Below, piece after piece: positions 35,845 to 43,758 of a stretch of 64,000 bases of DNA (its first letter is position 1; every line of letters starts with the position of its first letter). This DNA comes from an uncultured Campylobacter sp. (GTDB lineage Bacteria; Campylobacterota; Campylobacteria; Campylobacterales; Campylobacteraceae). The position numbers and the translations under genes are program-made. Location: the NCBI RefSeq assembly GCF_938039205.1, contig NZ_CALHVM010000025.1:1-64000 (forward strand). Reading direction: 5' to 3'. The notes beneath the pieces were generated by a model, which saw only the letters and a list, made by a program, of their open reading frames with translations, searched no databases and was not told the DNA's origin.

Positions 35845-36990
35845 TTACCCTTTACGCCCTAGCAAATATAGCCTCAATGCCTGCTGGGCAGTCATTTTGA
35901 GGTTGCGCATCGCGGTTTGCTTATCCATCGCCTCTTCTAGGCTCACAGGCTCGTTTAATACGCTAAAAAACGCATCGATGCCGTTTTCGTTACAGCCGCC
36001 CGCGCACGGAGACACGCTACCTGCTAGCGCGATGATCGGCTTGCCGTATTTTTTGGCGATTTTTGCCACTCCGGTCGGGGTCTTGCCCATCGAGCTTTGA
36101 AAGTCCAGTCGCCCCTCGCCGGTGATGATCAGATCGGCGTTTTTCACGTCCTCTTCGAGGCGGATCTCCTCCATGATGATGTCGATGCCGGGCTTTAGTT
36201 TGGCGTTTAGGTAGCTCACAAACCCGTACCCTAGCCCGCCTGCCGCGCCCGCGCCCTTAAAGTTCCAAAATTCGCTCGAAAAGTGCTCGCTCGTCGCGCT
36301 CGCAAAGCTTATAAGCCCAGCATCTAGATCCTTTACCATCTGCTCGTCCGCACCCTTTTGCGGGCCGTAGACGTAGGCTGCGCCGTTTTTGCCAAAGAGC
36401 GGGTTATCCACGTCGCAAGCCACGAGGAATTCGCACTCTTGCAGCTCGGGCGCTACGTTTTTGTTTGAGATCTTGGTGATTTTTATGAGGTTTTCACCTT
36501 TACCCTCGAGCAGCTCGCCGTTTTCGTCAAAAAACTCGTATCCAAGCGCACTTAGCATACCCGTGCCCGCGTCGTTCGTAGCGCTACCGCCGATACCCAC
36601 GATAAATTTACGCGCGCCCTTACCAATAGCATGCAAAATCATCTGTCCAAAGCCGTAGGTGCTAGTTTTCATAGGGTTTCGGCGCTCTTTTTCCACTAGC
36701 ATGAGTCCGCTAGAAGACGCCATCTCGAGGATGCCCAGCTCGCCTGCTAGCGCGTATCTAGCGGGGATCTTTTCGCCGAGAGGATTTTGCACGATAACGT
36801 CGATAAACTCGCCATTTAGCGCGTCCGCTAGCGCCACCACGCTACCCTCGCCGCCGTCTGCGATGGGCTTTACCACCACCTCATCGGTCTTACTCGCTAA
36901 GGCTTCTATGCCCTCCTTTACGGCATTGCCGGCTTCAAGCGAGCTCAAAGAGCCCTTGAAAGAGTCGATTGCTATTAGAATTTTCATCAT
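35845..36990 (-). CDS. Glycerate kinase (GarK/GlxK family)
   Basis: A 381-residue glycerate kinase phosphorylating D-glycerate (the 2-phosphate product is usual in this family), which feeds lower glycolysis. Marks are ILIAIDSFKGSLSS, VKPIADGGEGS, GIGGSATNDAGTGML, the LVACDVDNPL block, YVYGPQKGA and TGEGRLDFQS. The frame is open upstream to 37050, but the double ATG at 36990/36987 with AAGGAAAAC before it is the true start. It lies beside a GntP-family permease read the same way, suggesting uptake and use of glycerate or a related sugar acid, unusual for a genus that mostly eats amino and organic acids. Confidence 0.93.
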   Translation of the reverse strand: MMKILIAIDSFKGSLSSLEAGNAVKEGIEALASKTDEVVVKPIADGGEGSVVALADALNGEFIDVIVQNPLGEKIPARYALAGELGILEMASSSGLMLVEKERRNPMKTSTYGFGQMILHAIGKGARKFIVGIGGSATNDAGTGMLSALGYEFFDENGELLEGKGENLIKITKISNKNVAPELQECEFLVACDVDNPLFGKNGAAYVYGPQKGADEQMVKDLDAGLISFASATSEHFSSEFWNFKGAGAAGGLGYGFVSYLNAKLKPGIDIIMEEIRLEEDVKNADLIITGEGRLDFQSSMGKTPTGVAKIAKKYGKPIIALAGSVSPCAGGCNENGIDAFFSVLNEPVSLEEAMDKQTAMRNLKMTAQQALRLYLLGRKG

Positions 36991-37597
36991 GTTTTCCTTT
37001 TTTTTGCAAGGCTTGTCTTTTGAGCGCTTTTTCAGTTGCGCTTCGCTCACTGCTTTGCAAGAAGCGGAGCTGGCTAAAATTTAGCTCGGCGTACTATCTT
37101 TGCTTCGTTGCACTCGCAACTGCAAGCAGAAGTCCAGCCTACTCTGCGCAACCCCAAAAATCATCTCAAAATACTTCGCCTTAAATTCTACGGTCTGATT
37201 TTATCAAATTTAGTTTTAAATCGCGAGCCGAATTTGGCTTCATTATAAATTTAAAAACGTGTCGCGCGATAGCGCCACATAAACCTGCACGCAGTGCAGC
37301 AACCTCTCACGTCGTAGGGGTGGGGGGGGATTGTTAAGGGAGAAGGGAGCTCTTTTGCTTCGGCTTTGCCTCGCAACTGCAAGCAGACCGTAATTCAAGC
37401 CCCTTCCCCCTTAGCAAAAAGCTTAGCGCGTAATGCCAAATTTAACCAAATCAAATTTAACATTTTCAAGATGCGGGTCTAGGCGGACAAATTTGAAAAT
37501 TTACCGTTACTACCGTAAAAAGTGCTGTCTCGCCTCACCGAAACCGCACTCAAATTTAATTATCCCAAATCTCGCCGCTCAAATTTAGCCGTCAAAT
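36991..37597. other. 607-base gap with G tract, hairpin and short direct repeats
   Basis: No gene. It contains a perfect hairpin CTGCAC-GCA-GTGCAG (37285-37299), a GGGGT run followed by eight G at 37322-37329, and an 18-base direct repeat CTCGCAACTGCAAGCAGA at 37113-37130 and 37370-37387, each preceded by TTTGCTTCG. The GntP-side promoter of glycerate kinase must lie in it. Confidence 0.6.
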
Positions 37598-38968
37598 TTA
37601 CAGCAAAATCAGCGACGCAACCCAAACCGTCGCCATACCTACGATACCCATTATAAAGGTAAGCATCGTCTGAGTCTTGTAGCCCTGCTCCGGCGACATC
37701 TTGCTAAAGTTCGTAACGACCCAAAAATAGCTATCGTTAGCATGCGAAACCGTCATCGCGCCCGCAGCGATCGCCATCACCGTTAGCACCGCGCCCATCT
37801 CGCTCGTGAGTCCTAGCGCGCTCATCATCGAGCCGCTATCGGTGAAAAGCCCCATGATAGAGGCCGTCGTCGTAAGCGCTACGGTCGAGCTGCCCTGAGC
37901 GGTCTTGATGATAGCCGAGATAACAAACGGGAAAAATATGCCCACAGTGCCGATGAGGTGGGCGTTTGCCTTCATAAACTCGACGAATCCGGCCTTAGCG
38001 ATGACGTTGCCTAGCACGCCGCCCGCAGCCGTGATAAAGAGGATAGGTCCCACGATCTTTAGCGTTTCATTGGTTATGAGGTTAAATTCGCCCAGTTTGC
38101 CCGTTTCGGCCAGCAAGATAACGGCAAATAGCACGCCCACGCCAAGCGCGATGATCGGGTTGCCCAAAAATAAAACGAAATTCGCAAACGAGCCTTTTAG
38201 CTTTAGTATCGAGACGACCGAACCCAGCGCCATCAGCAAAATCGGCATAAAAATCGGCGCCAAGCTCAAAAACGCGCAAGGCAGCTTGCCGTGCTCTTTG
38301 ATGATCTCGTCGTAGCTTTTGCCGACGTCTGCGAGATCCTCTTTTAGGCTCACTTTTGCGCCGATAGTTTTAGCAAAAAGATAGCCCGCGATGAGAACCG
38401 GTATCGAAACGACCGCACCCACGGCGATGACTAGCAGCAGGTTGTGACCTACGCCCACGAGTCCTGCGGCCGCTATCGGGCCCGGAGTCGGCGGTATAAA
38501 CACGTGCGAGGTGTATAGGCCGCACGAGAGCGCGACGGCCATAGCTACGGGGTTGGCGCCGATTTTTTCCTTTATCGCGCGACGGATCGGATCTAGAACG
38601 ACAAAGCCGCTATCGCAAAAGACCGGGATACCCACGATCCAGCCCATGATGAGCATAGCTAGCTCGGGGCGCTTATCGCCTACGCAGCGCACGACCATAT
38701 CGGCCAGCTTTAGCGCCGCGCCCGTCTTTTCCAGCGCCATACCGATGAGCGCGCCCAGGATGATGACGATGCCTATGCTTTTAAATATCCCGCTAAATCC
38801 CTCTCCGATGATCGCGGGAACCTTGACTAGGTCGATGCCCGCGACGACGGCTAGAGCTAGCGAAACGAGCATGATCGCTATAAAGGGGTGAACCCCCAAC
38901 TTTGAAATCAGCACGATCATAACGACGACCGCGATGATGAAGCAGACGATGAGAGCAATACCGCTCAT
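37598..38968 (-). CDS. GntP-family sugar-acid:proton symporter
   Basis: A 456-residue inner-membrane permease with about 12-14 hydrophobic helices. GntP/GntT signatures are visible: KLGVHPFIAIMLVSLALAV, MGWIVGIPVFCDSGFVVL, SHVFIPPTPGPIAAAG, TAQGSSTVALTTTASI and SHANDSYFWVVTNFSKM. Family substrates are gluconate, glycerate and related acids; the neighbouring kinase favours glycerate. AAAGGAGC precedes ATG. About 600 bases lie between it and the kinase, so they may have separate promoters. Confidence 0.93.
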   Translation of the reverse strand: MSGIALIVCFIIAVVVMIVLISKLGVHPFIAIMLVSLALAVVAGIDLVKVPAIIGEGFSGIFKSIGIVIILGALIGMALEKTGAALKLADMVVRCVGDKRPELAMLIMGWIVGIPVFCDSGFVVLDPIRRAIKEKIGANPVAMAVALSCGLYTSHVFIPPTPGPIAAAGLVGVGHNLLLVIAVGAVVSIPVLIAGYLFAKTIGAKVSLKEDLADVGKSYDEIIKEHGKLPCAFLSLAPIFMPILLMALGSVVSILKLKGSFANFVLFLGNPIIALGVGVLFAVILLAETGKLGEFNLITNETLKIVGPILFITAAGGVLGNVIAKAGFVEFMKANAHLIGTVGIFFPFVISAIIKTAQGSSTVALTTTASIMGLFTDSGSMMSALGLTSEMGAVLTVMAIAAGAMTVSHANDSYFWVVTNFSKMSPEQGYKTQTMLTFIMGIVGMATVWVASLILL

Positions 38969-39430
38969 AATAGCTCCTTTCGGATAAAATTTTTGTCTAG
39001 CGCAATATTACCGAAATTTGTTTTTAAAATATCTAAATTAGATTTGAAATTTTAGTTTCATTTTATAAAATAAGTGAATTTGACGGCCGATTACTTTTGT
39101 GGTAAATGTGCGGGCGGCTTTGGTGCGGTTAAATTTTGTTTTGAATTTAGGTTCGAATTTGGAGCAAATTTATCACAAAATATAACTTGCGAGGTTAAAT
39201 TTTGTGATATTATAATTCGTAAAATAAGCGTCGAATTTGACTACTAGCGCTTGCCGAAGCTCAAATTTAACTCCGCCTTAAGCCTTACGGCACTATCATT
39301 TTATCAATGATTTGCAAAAGATACGAAGCGGTCAAATTTAAAACAGTTGCGGGTTTTATTGGCCCGCATATTTTAGGCACGAGGCAAAACGTACCGTCTC
39401 CGTTTTGCCGACAACTAAAAAGGATACGCT
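38969..39430. other. 462-base divergent intergenic region
   Basis: Between the divergent permease and the unknown membrane gene at 39431. AT-rich near the permease start, with several AAATTT words. Its right end holds the two hairpins listed separately. No gene or RNA was recognised. Confidence 0.5.
39349..39409 (+). promoter_or_regulatory. Two tandem hairpins in the leader of the gene at 39431
   Basis: GCGGG (39349-39353) pairs with CCCGC (39363-39367), and GGCAAAACG (39383-39391) pairs perfectly with CGTTTTGCC (39401-39409) around a nine-base loop. The second stem ends 21 bases before the ATG, close to AAAAAGGA. No T run follows, so it is not a simple terminator; it may be an operator or an RNA structure affecting translation. 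Confidence 0.5.
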
Positions 39431-40312
39431 ATGGGCATGATAATCTTACTTTTTTACGTTATTCCTTATATGGTAGTTAGCGCTATCATTATGCTTATTA
39501 CCGTAAAATATATTAAGAGAATTTGGATCAGAGGCATTGTAGCGGCTGCACTATTTCTGATCCCCATTTATGACATCATCATTACAAATATTCTTGGAGT
39601 ATATTACTGCGCTACCGCTCCAAAGGCTTTTATAAAGGAGACGGTAGAGTATCCGCAGAGTATTTATTTTGAGGATAATGTTCGTCCCTTTGAGGATGCG
39701 AACATAAACTGGATCAAGGGGAGGTTTGTCGACGGTGTCCATATAAAAACTTTGGCTTTAAATTTGTTCAACGGAAACGTGACCGTTTTTTCATTTAATG
39801 AGAATTCCAGCGAATTAAAAGAATATGAAGAAACCGAGAAAGAGCTTGATAAGGCCATGGGTATCTGCGATACTCTAGAAAAAGAAGTACGCAAAAAGCT
39901 TAAAGATGGAATAATAAAATATAAATCGGACGAGCATAGTAGGTATATAAATAAAATTGATATACAAAAAGAGTCGATATTTAAGCTCATGAATAAATCA
40001 AAAGAGATTCGGAATAAAATGATCATACAAACAACTACTACAAAAGATAAAATATCAGAAACGAACTATACCGCAAAATTTGACGAGATTAAGCTAGATA
40101 AATTTAGTTCAAATTTTCTCATAGCTACCGAATTTAAGCTGATAAACAATAAAACATCCGAGATAATCGCATACAAAAGGGAGTATCATAACTATTACTA
40201 CAATATGTTTCCGAACCTATCGACGGGAGGCAGAATAAATTGGAAATCGTTTTGCGATCTCGAAAAGTTGGATAAAGAAATAGGAGTTATATTTTTGGAT
40301 GAATATTTATAA
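39431..40312 (+). CDS. Unknown membrane-anchored protein (293 residues)
   Basis: Not recognised. Two amino-terminal membrane helices (about 3-25 and 32-56), then a soluble domain of about 235 residues with a charged coiled-coil-like part (125-200, rich in K and E) and a mixed beta/alpha end (FLIATEFKLINNKTSEIIAY, WKSFCDL). Codon use is AT-rich compared with its neighbours, as in the cassette at 34.5-35.3 kb. AAAAGGATACGCT precedes the ATG. It is alone on its strand between minus-strand genes. Confidence 0.65.
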   Translation: MGMIILLFYVIPYMVVSAIIMLITVKYIKRIWIRGIVAAALFLIPIYDIIITNILGVYYCATAPKAFIKETVEYPQSIYFEDNVRPFEDANINWIKGRFVDGVHIKTLALNLFNGNVTVFSFNENSSELKEYEETEKELDKAMGICDTLEKEVRKKLKDGIIKYKSDEHSRYINKIDIQKESIFKLMNKSKEIRNKMIIQTTTTKDKISETNYTAKFDEIKLDKFSSNFLIATEFKLINNKTSEIIAYKREYHNYYYNMFPNLSTGGRINWKSFCDLEKLDKEIGVIFLDEYL

Positions 40313-40395
40313 ATATCGCCTATCCAAACAAAGCGATTAAAATTAACATCCAACTCTCGACTCGAAATTTATTTGGCAAAGCCGAGTCGATAAAT

Positions 40396-40503
40396 TTAAT
40401 TGACAAATTTAGCAAACAGTCCGTACTTATCCGCCAAAAGATAAAGTCCTAAAAATAGCGCAGCGTATAAAACGGTTTTAAATATTTTTAGCAAGGCGTG
40501 CAA
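40396..40503 (-). CDS. Possible 35-residue membrane peptide
   Basis: A TTG-started frame reading MHALLKIFKTVLYAALFLGL then YLLADKYGLFAKFVN. One membrane helix (about 8-24) with a basic amino end. AAAAAGGATCAAAT gives a good ribosome binding site six bases upstream. It follows the Sua5-like gene by about 105 bases on the same strand. Below the usual size limit for gene finders; the binding site and clean topology make it credible. Confidence 0.45.
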   Translation of the reverse strand: MHALLKIFKTVLYAALFLGLYLLADKYGLFAKFVN

Positions 40504-40610
40504 ATTTGATCCTTTTTGCTTCGTTAAATTTGTGAAATCTTAGCCAAAGGGCGGTTAAATTTGAGTGAATTTGGATGGGAAATTTGAAAAACGAGAGTAA
40601 TTCGAGTGGG

Positions 40611-41033
40611 TTACCTCAGCCGTTTTAAGCGCATTTTTGAAATTTTATATATTTTCGAGCTTGCGTTTTGGCTGAAATTTTGATCCACGACCTGATCCGC
40701 CGCCGCTTTTGCCCAGGCTTCATCGAAGTTTTGCCCGTTTAAATTTGCACTGCTAGAATACAGCCAGTCAAATTGCCTCAAAAACTCCTCATGAGCGCAC
40801 TCTTTCACGATGCGCACGGCGGTGCCGTTCGGATATAAAAAGGTCGTTTTCCTTGCGAGACGCACTAAATTTTTAAATTTAGCGGGCACGCGAGCAAGAT
40901 TTTTTAGCTCGCTAAGCTTTGCCGTCGTTATGAGGCAGGGCTTGTCCGCCGCTCGGCGTTTGAGCGCGTTTATCTCGCGAAAATCCTTACTCAAAAACCC
41001 GGCCGTCGTATCGGTCTGCGCTAAATAAATCAT
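40611..41033 (-). CDS. Short Sua5/YciO/YrdC-family protein
   Basis: A 140-residue protein with the core of the TsaC/Sua5 fold: TDTTAGFLSKD, INALKRRAADKPCLIT (the KR-x-R-x-x-KP substrate motif), TFLYPNGTAVRIV and SSANLNG. TsaC makes threonylcarbamoyl-AMP for the t6A tRNA modification; TsaC is about 190 residues, so this shorter form may be a paralogue. It follows the EamA gene by about 13 bases with GGAGGAGAG before its ATG. TcdA, which acts on t6A, is 12 kb away in the same arm. Confidence 0.78.
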   Translation of the reverse strand: MIYLAQTDTTAGFLSKDFREINALKRRAADKPCLITTAKLSELKNLARVPAKFKNLVRLARKTTFLYPNGTAVRIVKECAHEEFLRQFDWLYSSSANLNGQNFDEAWAKAAADQVVDQNFSQNASSKIYKISKMRLKRLR

Positions 41034-41046
41034 CTCTCCTCCAAAT

Positions 41047-41952
41047 TCAGGCCTTTTTCCTATCTTTAGCTAGCAAAAATATGCACGAGATAATGAGCGT
41101 AAAGCCCGCAAAATCAAGAAACACGAACTCCGTCCCCAGCCAAAAATAGGCAAACGCCGCCGCGCTCACCGGCTCGATGCACGCGATCATGCTCGCCCTG
41201 CTTGCGCCTATTATCTTTAGCCCCGTCATATAAAAGCTAAACGCGCATATCGTGCCCAAAATCACCACTGCAGCAAGCGCTGCAAAGCCGTCCGCGTCGC
41301 TCACGCCGCCCAGCTGCCAAACCCGCGTATAAAGCGCGAGCGCGCCGCCGCCGATAACCATGCCCCAGCCTAAATTTAGCGCAATGGTATATTTTTGATT
41401 TAGCTTCGTTGGGATGAGGCTGTAAATCACGACGCCAAGCGCGCTAATCAGGCACCAAACCAGCGCCTCTGCGCTGATAACGAGCGAACCCAGATCGCCG
41501 TGAGTGGCGAGCAGCACGACGCCGAGCACCGCTAAAATAAGCGCGATAAGCTCGACCTTTTTAGGCGCGCGCCGCTCCAAAAAGCAAACGACGGCGAGGA
41601 TGAGCGCGGGCGCGGAGTACTGGATCACGGTCGCGACGGCGGCATTTGAGAGCTCGATGCTGTAAAAGTACGAATACTGCGTCATCATGAGCCCAAAAAA
41701 CGCATAGATGAGCAGCTGCGGCAACAGCGCGCGATCTTTTAGCGGCGCGAGGGCTACGTGCGGCGAACGCGCTAAATAATACGCCACCATCGCAAGCCCG
41801 GCAAGGCTCAGGCGGTAGGGCACGAGCCAGTCGGCGCTGACGCCCTTTTGCGTGAACAGATACTGCCCGCAAACGCCGCTAAAGCCCCATAATACGCCGC
41901 CAAGAAGCGTGATAAATACTCCGAAAAATTCGCTTTTGACTAGATTTTTCAT
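41047..41952 (-). CDS. EamA/DMT-superfamily exporter
   Basis: A 301-residue inner-membrane protein with ten predicted helices in two EamA repeats (about 8-140 and 150-295): GGVLWGFSGVCGQYLF opens the first, SALGVVIYSLIPTKL the second. Family members export amino acids, metabolites or drugs; the substrate is not evident. I prefer ATG 41952 (MKNLVKSEF). An in-frame TTG at 41985 overlaps the methyltransferase stop (TTGA) and would add 11 residues; neither has a clear ribosome binding site, and TATAAT lies just before the ATG. Confidence 0.85.
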   Translation of the reverse strand: MKNLVKSEFFGVFITLLGGVLWGFSGVCGQYLFTQKGVSADWLVPYRLSLAGLAMVAYYLARSPHVALAPLKDRALLPQLLIYAFFGLMMTQYSYFYSIELSNAAVATVIQYSAPALILAVVCFLERRAPKKVELIALILAVLGVVLLATHGDLGSLVISAEALVWCLISALGVVIYSLIPTKLNQKYTIALNLGWGMVIGGGALALYTRVWQLGGVSDADGFAALAAVVILGTICAFSFYMTGLKIIGASRASMIACIEPVSAAAFAYFWLGTEFVFLDFAGFTLIISCIFLLAKDRKKA

Positions 41953-41981
41953 TGCGCGATTATAGCTAAATTTCGGCCTAA

Positions 41982-42779
41982 TCAATCTAACTTATTTATA
42001 TCTAAAATCCTGCGCTTAAAAAGATCAAAATTTGCGTCGAGTTCGCTTTTGCGATTTATAGAAATTTCTATAAATTCCCGCTCTTTTTCGATGCCGACAA
42101 ATTTCCGCCCAAGCAAATTTGCAGCGATGCCCGTCGTCGAAGAGCCGGCAAACGGATCGCAAATCACGCTATCTTCGTTGCTAGCCGCTAAAATCAGCCG
42201 CACCAAAAGAGCAAGCGGCTTTTGTGTCGGATGCTTACCGCATGCTTTCTCCCACGGCGCGATCGCCGGAAAGCTCCAAACGTCTTTCATTTGCTTGTCG
42301 TCGTTTAGCTTTTTCATCAGTTCGTAGTTGAAAATGTGCTTAAATTTCTCACTTTTTCTCGCCCAGATTATTTGCTCGGTGCTATGCGTGAGGTATCGGC
42401 AGCTAAAATTCGGCGGCGGATTAGTCTTTTGCCAAGTGATGACGTTTAAAATTTTATAGTCTAGCTTTTGCAGCGCCCGGCCGATCGAAAAAATATTGTG
42501 ATACGTTCCGCTTATCATTACGCTGCCGTTGTCCGTGAGTGCATCTTTGGCAAGTGCTAGCCACTCGAGGTTAAATTTATCTATTTCGTCAATACCGTAG
42601 CTTTTGTCCCAATCACCTTTATTTACGCTTACGATTTTTCCGCTTTGAATGCTAAGTCCATCATTTGAGAGAAAATACGGCGGGTCGGCAAAAATAAGGT
42701 CAAACTCTCCCTTAAATTTAGGCAAAATCTCAAAACAATCGCCTTTAAAAAGCTTAAAATCATCGGATAGCTTAAACAT
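41982..42779 (-). CDS. DpnA-type N6-adenine DNA methyltransferase (GATC)
   Basis: A 265-residue beta-class adenine methyltransferase: catalytic ADPPYFLSNDG (about 31-41) precedes the SAM-binding DPFAGSSTTGIAA (about 213-225). VVSV/VSVNKGDWDKS, SGTYHNIFSIGRAL, ITWQKTNPPPNFSCRY, THSTEQIIWARK and KHPTQKPLALL closely match what I recall of DpnA (M2.DpnII), which methylates GATC. The start overlaps the endonuclease stop by eight bases. DpnII systems normally have a second, Dam-like methyltransferase (DpnM); it is not in the window. Confidence 0.88.
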   Translation of the reverse strand: MFKLSDDFKLFKGDCFEILPKFKGEFDLIFADPPYFLSNDGLSIQSGKIVSVNKGDWDKSYGIDEIDKFNLEWLALAKDALTDNGSVMISGTYHNIFSIGRALQKLDYKILNVITWQKTNPPPNFSCRYLTHSTEQIIWARKSEKFKHIFNYELMKKLNDDKQMKDVWSFPAIAPWEKACGKHPTQKPLALLVRLILAASNEDSVICDPFAGSSTTGIAANLLGRKFVGIEKEREFIEISINRKSELDANFDLFKRRILDINKLD

Positions 42780-43434
42780 TTTTAAGCTCTTTTACGAAAT
42801 AATGAAGCGTAGAAAGATTATAAATTTTAACGCTTTTGTATGCCTCTTCAAGCTTGTTTTTAGCGGCACACCAGCCCTGTCCGTCCGTTATCCAAATAAA
42901 TTTATATCCGCCGCAAAGCGAGATTTTTTGCGCTATTTCGATGTAAGATCTTGCGACCTCGTTTAGCTTCGAGCCGCCCGTGCTATAAAAATTCGCCTCT
43001 ATCAGATACGTTATGCCGCCCGCGGTTATAACGAAATCAAAAATCTTTTGATCGCTTCCTAAATTTAGAGCGAATTTTTTGCTACTAACTTCGGTTTGAA
43101 AGCCGATATTTTCACTCTTAAAATACTCTGAAACCGTTCTAGAGAAATTTACGCCGCCTCGATTTTTCCGTGCGTTCGTATCGAGTCCGACTTCTACGCC
43201 AAATACGTAATCGTGTAAATTTTTTATCTTTGCATCCATAAAAATTTTATCCAGTCCGGTTTCTTTACAAAACTCGTAAATTTTATCGGGACTTTCAAAA
43301 TACGCTTTCAGCTTCGTTAATTCGCCGCTTGTCGCGACTACATCCGTATTTTTATCTCGAACGGCTATGAGCAAATTTAGCGTATCAAAGCACTCTTTAC
43401 TTTGCTTAAAAAGAGTGAAAATATCGGCTTTCAA
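42772..43434 (-). CDS. DpnII-family restriction endonuclease, 5' end lost at the repeat axis
   Basis: Carboxy-terminal part of a GATC-specific type II enzyme. GVEVGLDTNARKNRGG, catalytic IFDFVI and EANFYS (D...ExN), GGSKLNEVARSY and WITDGQGW match DpnII as I remember it (about 288 residues). Only about 212 residues are native. The frame starts at TTG 43434, and its first eight codons lie in the opposite (right) arm, so the real amino terminus of about 70-80 residues is missing. The gene was cut by the inversion junction at 43410/43411. The catalytic half is intact, but the protein is unlikely to be active as drawn. Confidence 0.85.
   Translation of the reverse strand: MKADIFTLFKQSKECFDTLNLLIAVRDKNTDVVATSGELTKLKAYFESPDKIYEFCKETGLDKIFMDAKIKNLHDYVFGVEVGLDTNARKNRGGVNFSRTVSEYFKSENIGFQTEVSSKKFALNLGSDQKIFDFVITAGGITYLIEANFYSTGGSKLNEVARSYIEIAQKISLCGGYKFIWITDGQGWCAAKNKLEEAYKSVKIYNLSTLHYFVKELKNV
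43120..43410. other. Unique 291-base spacer at the axis of the inverted duplication
   Basis: The only single-copy DNA between the arms. It is coding sequence of the left endonuclease copy (roughly its residues 9-105). Its end holds CACTCTTT (43391-43398), which pairs with AAAGAGTG (43410-43417) across the junction, and CACTCTT recurs at 43113-43119, the last bases of the left arm. Confidence 0.9.
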
Positions 43435-43758
43435 ACCGAAGTTAGTAGCAAAAAATTCGCTCTAAATTTAGGAAGCGATCAAAAGATTTTTGATTTCGTT
43501 ATAACCGCGGGCGGCATAACGTATCTGATAGAGGCGAATTTTTATAGCACGGGCGGCTCGAAGCTAAACGAGGTCGCAAGATCTTACATCGAAATAGCGC
43601 AAAAAATCTCGCTTTGCGGCGGATATAAATTTATTTGGATAACGGACGGACAGGGCTGGTGTGCCGCTAAAAACAAGCTTGAAGAGGCATACAAAAGCGT
43701 TAAAATTTATAATCTTTCTACGCTTCATTATTTCGTAAAAGAGCTTAAAAATGTTTAA
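43411..43758 (+). pseudogene. Truncated second copy of the DpnII-like endonuclease
   Basis: The right-arm copy begins at AAGAGTGAAAATATC, i.e. in mid gene, and keeps only the last 115 residues, including the D...ExN catalytic part and WITDGQGW but not the GVEVGLDTN block. A TTG at 43402 opens a frame of 118 codons through the junction; this is accidental. It overlaps the following methyltransferase by eight bases. Confidence 0.9.

Larger units (their letters stand above)
22530..43119 (+). repeat. Left arm of a giant perfect inverted duplication
   Basis: This 20590-base stretch reappears as its reverse complement at 43411-64000. Every gene pair obeys left + right coordinate = 86530, all paired proteins are identical, and the frames read out of phase are identical too, so there are no indels and no substitutions that I could find. 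The left limit given here is only the mirror of the window's last base; the repeat may extend further left. Confidence 0.97.

Noticed and set aside
36991..37050. Longer glycerate kinase starting at 37050
   Set aside because: The 20 extra residues are Lys-rich and unlike the family; AAGGAAAAC directly precedes the double ATG at 36990.
37317..37329. Phase-variable contingency gene at the G tract
   Set aside because: No reading frame on either strand spans the tract, so at most it could affect a promoter.
41574..41872. Open frame of 103 codons rich in Arg and Ala inside the EamA gene
   Set aside because: It is a shadow in another frame of a GC-rich membrane-protein gene, with no ribosome binding site or family resemblance.
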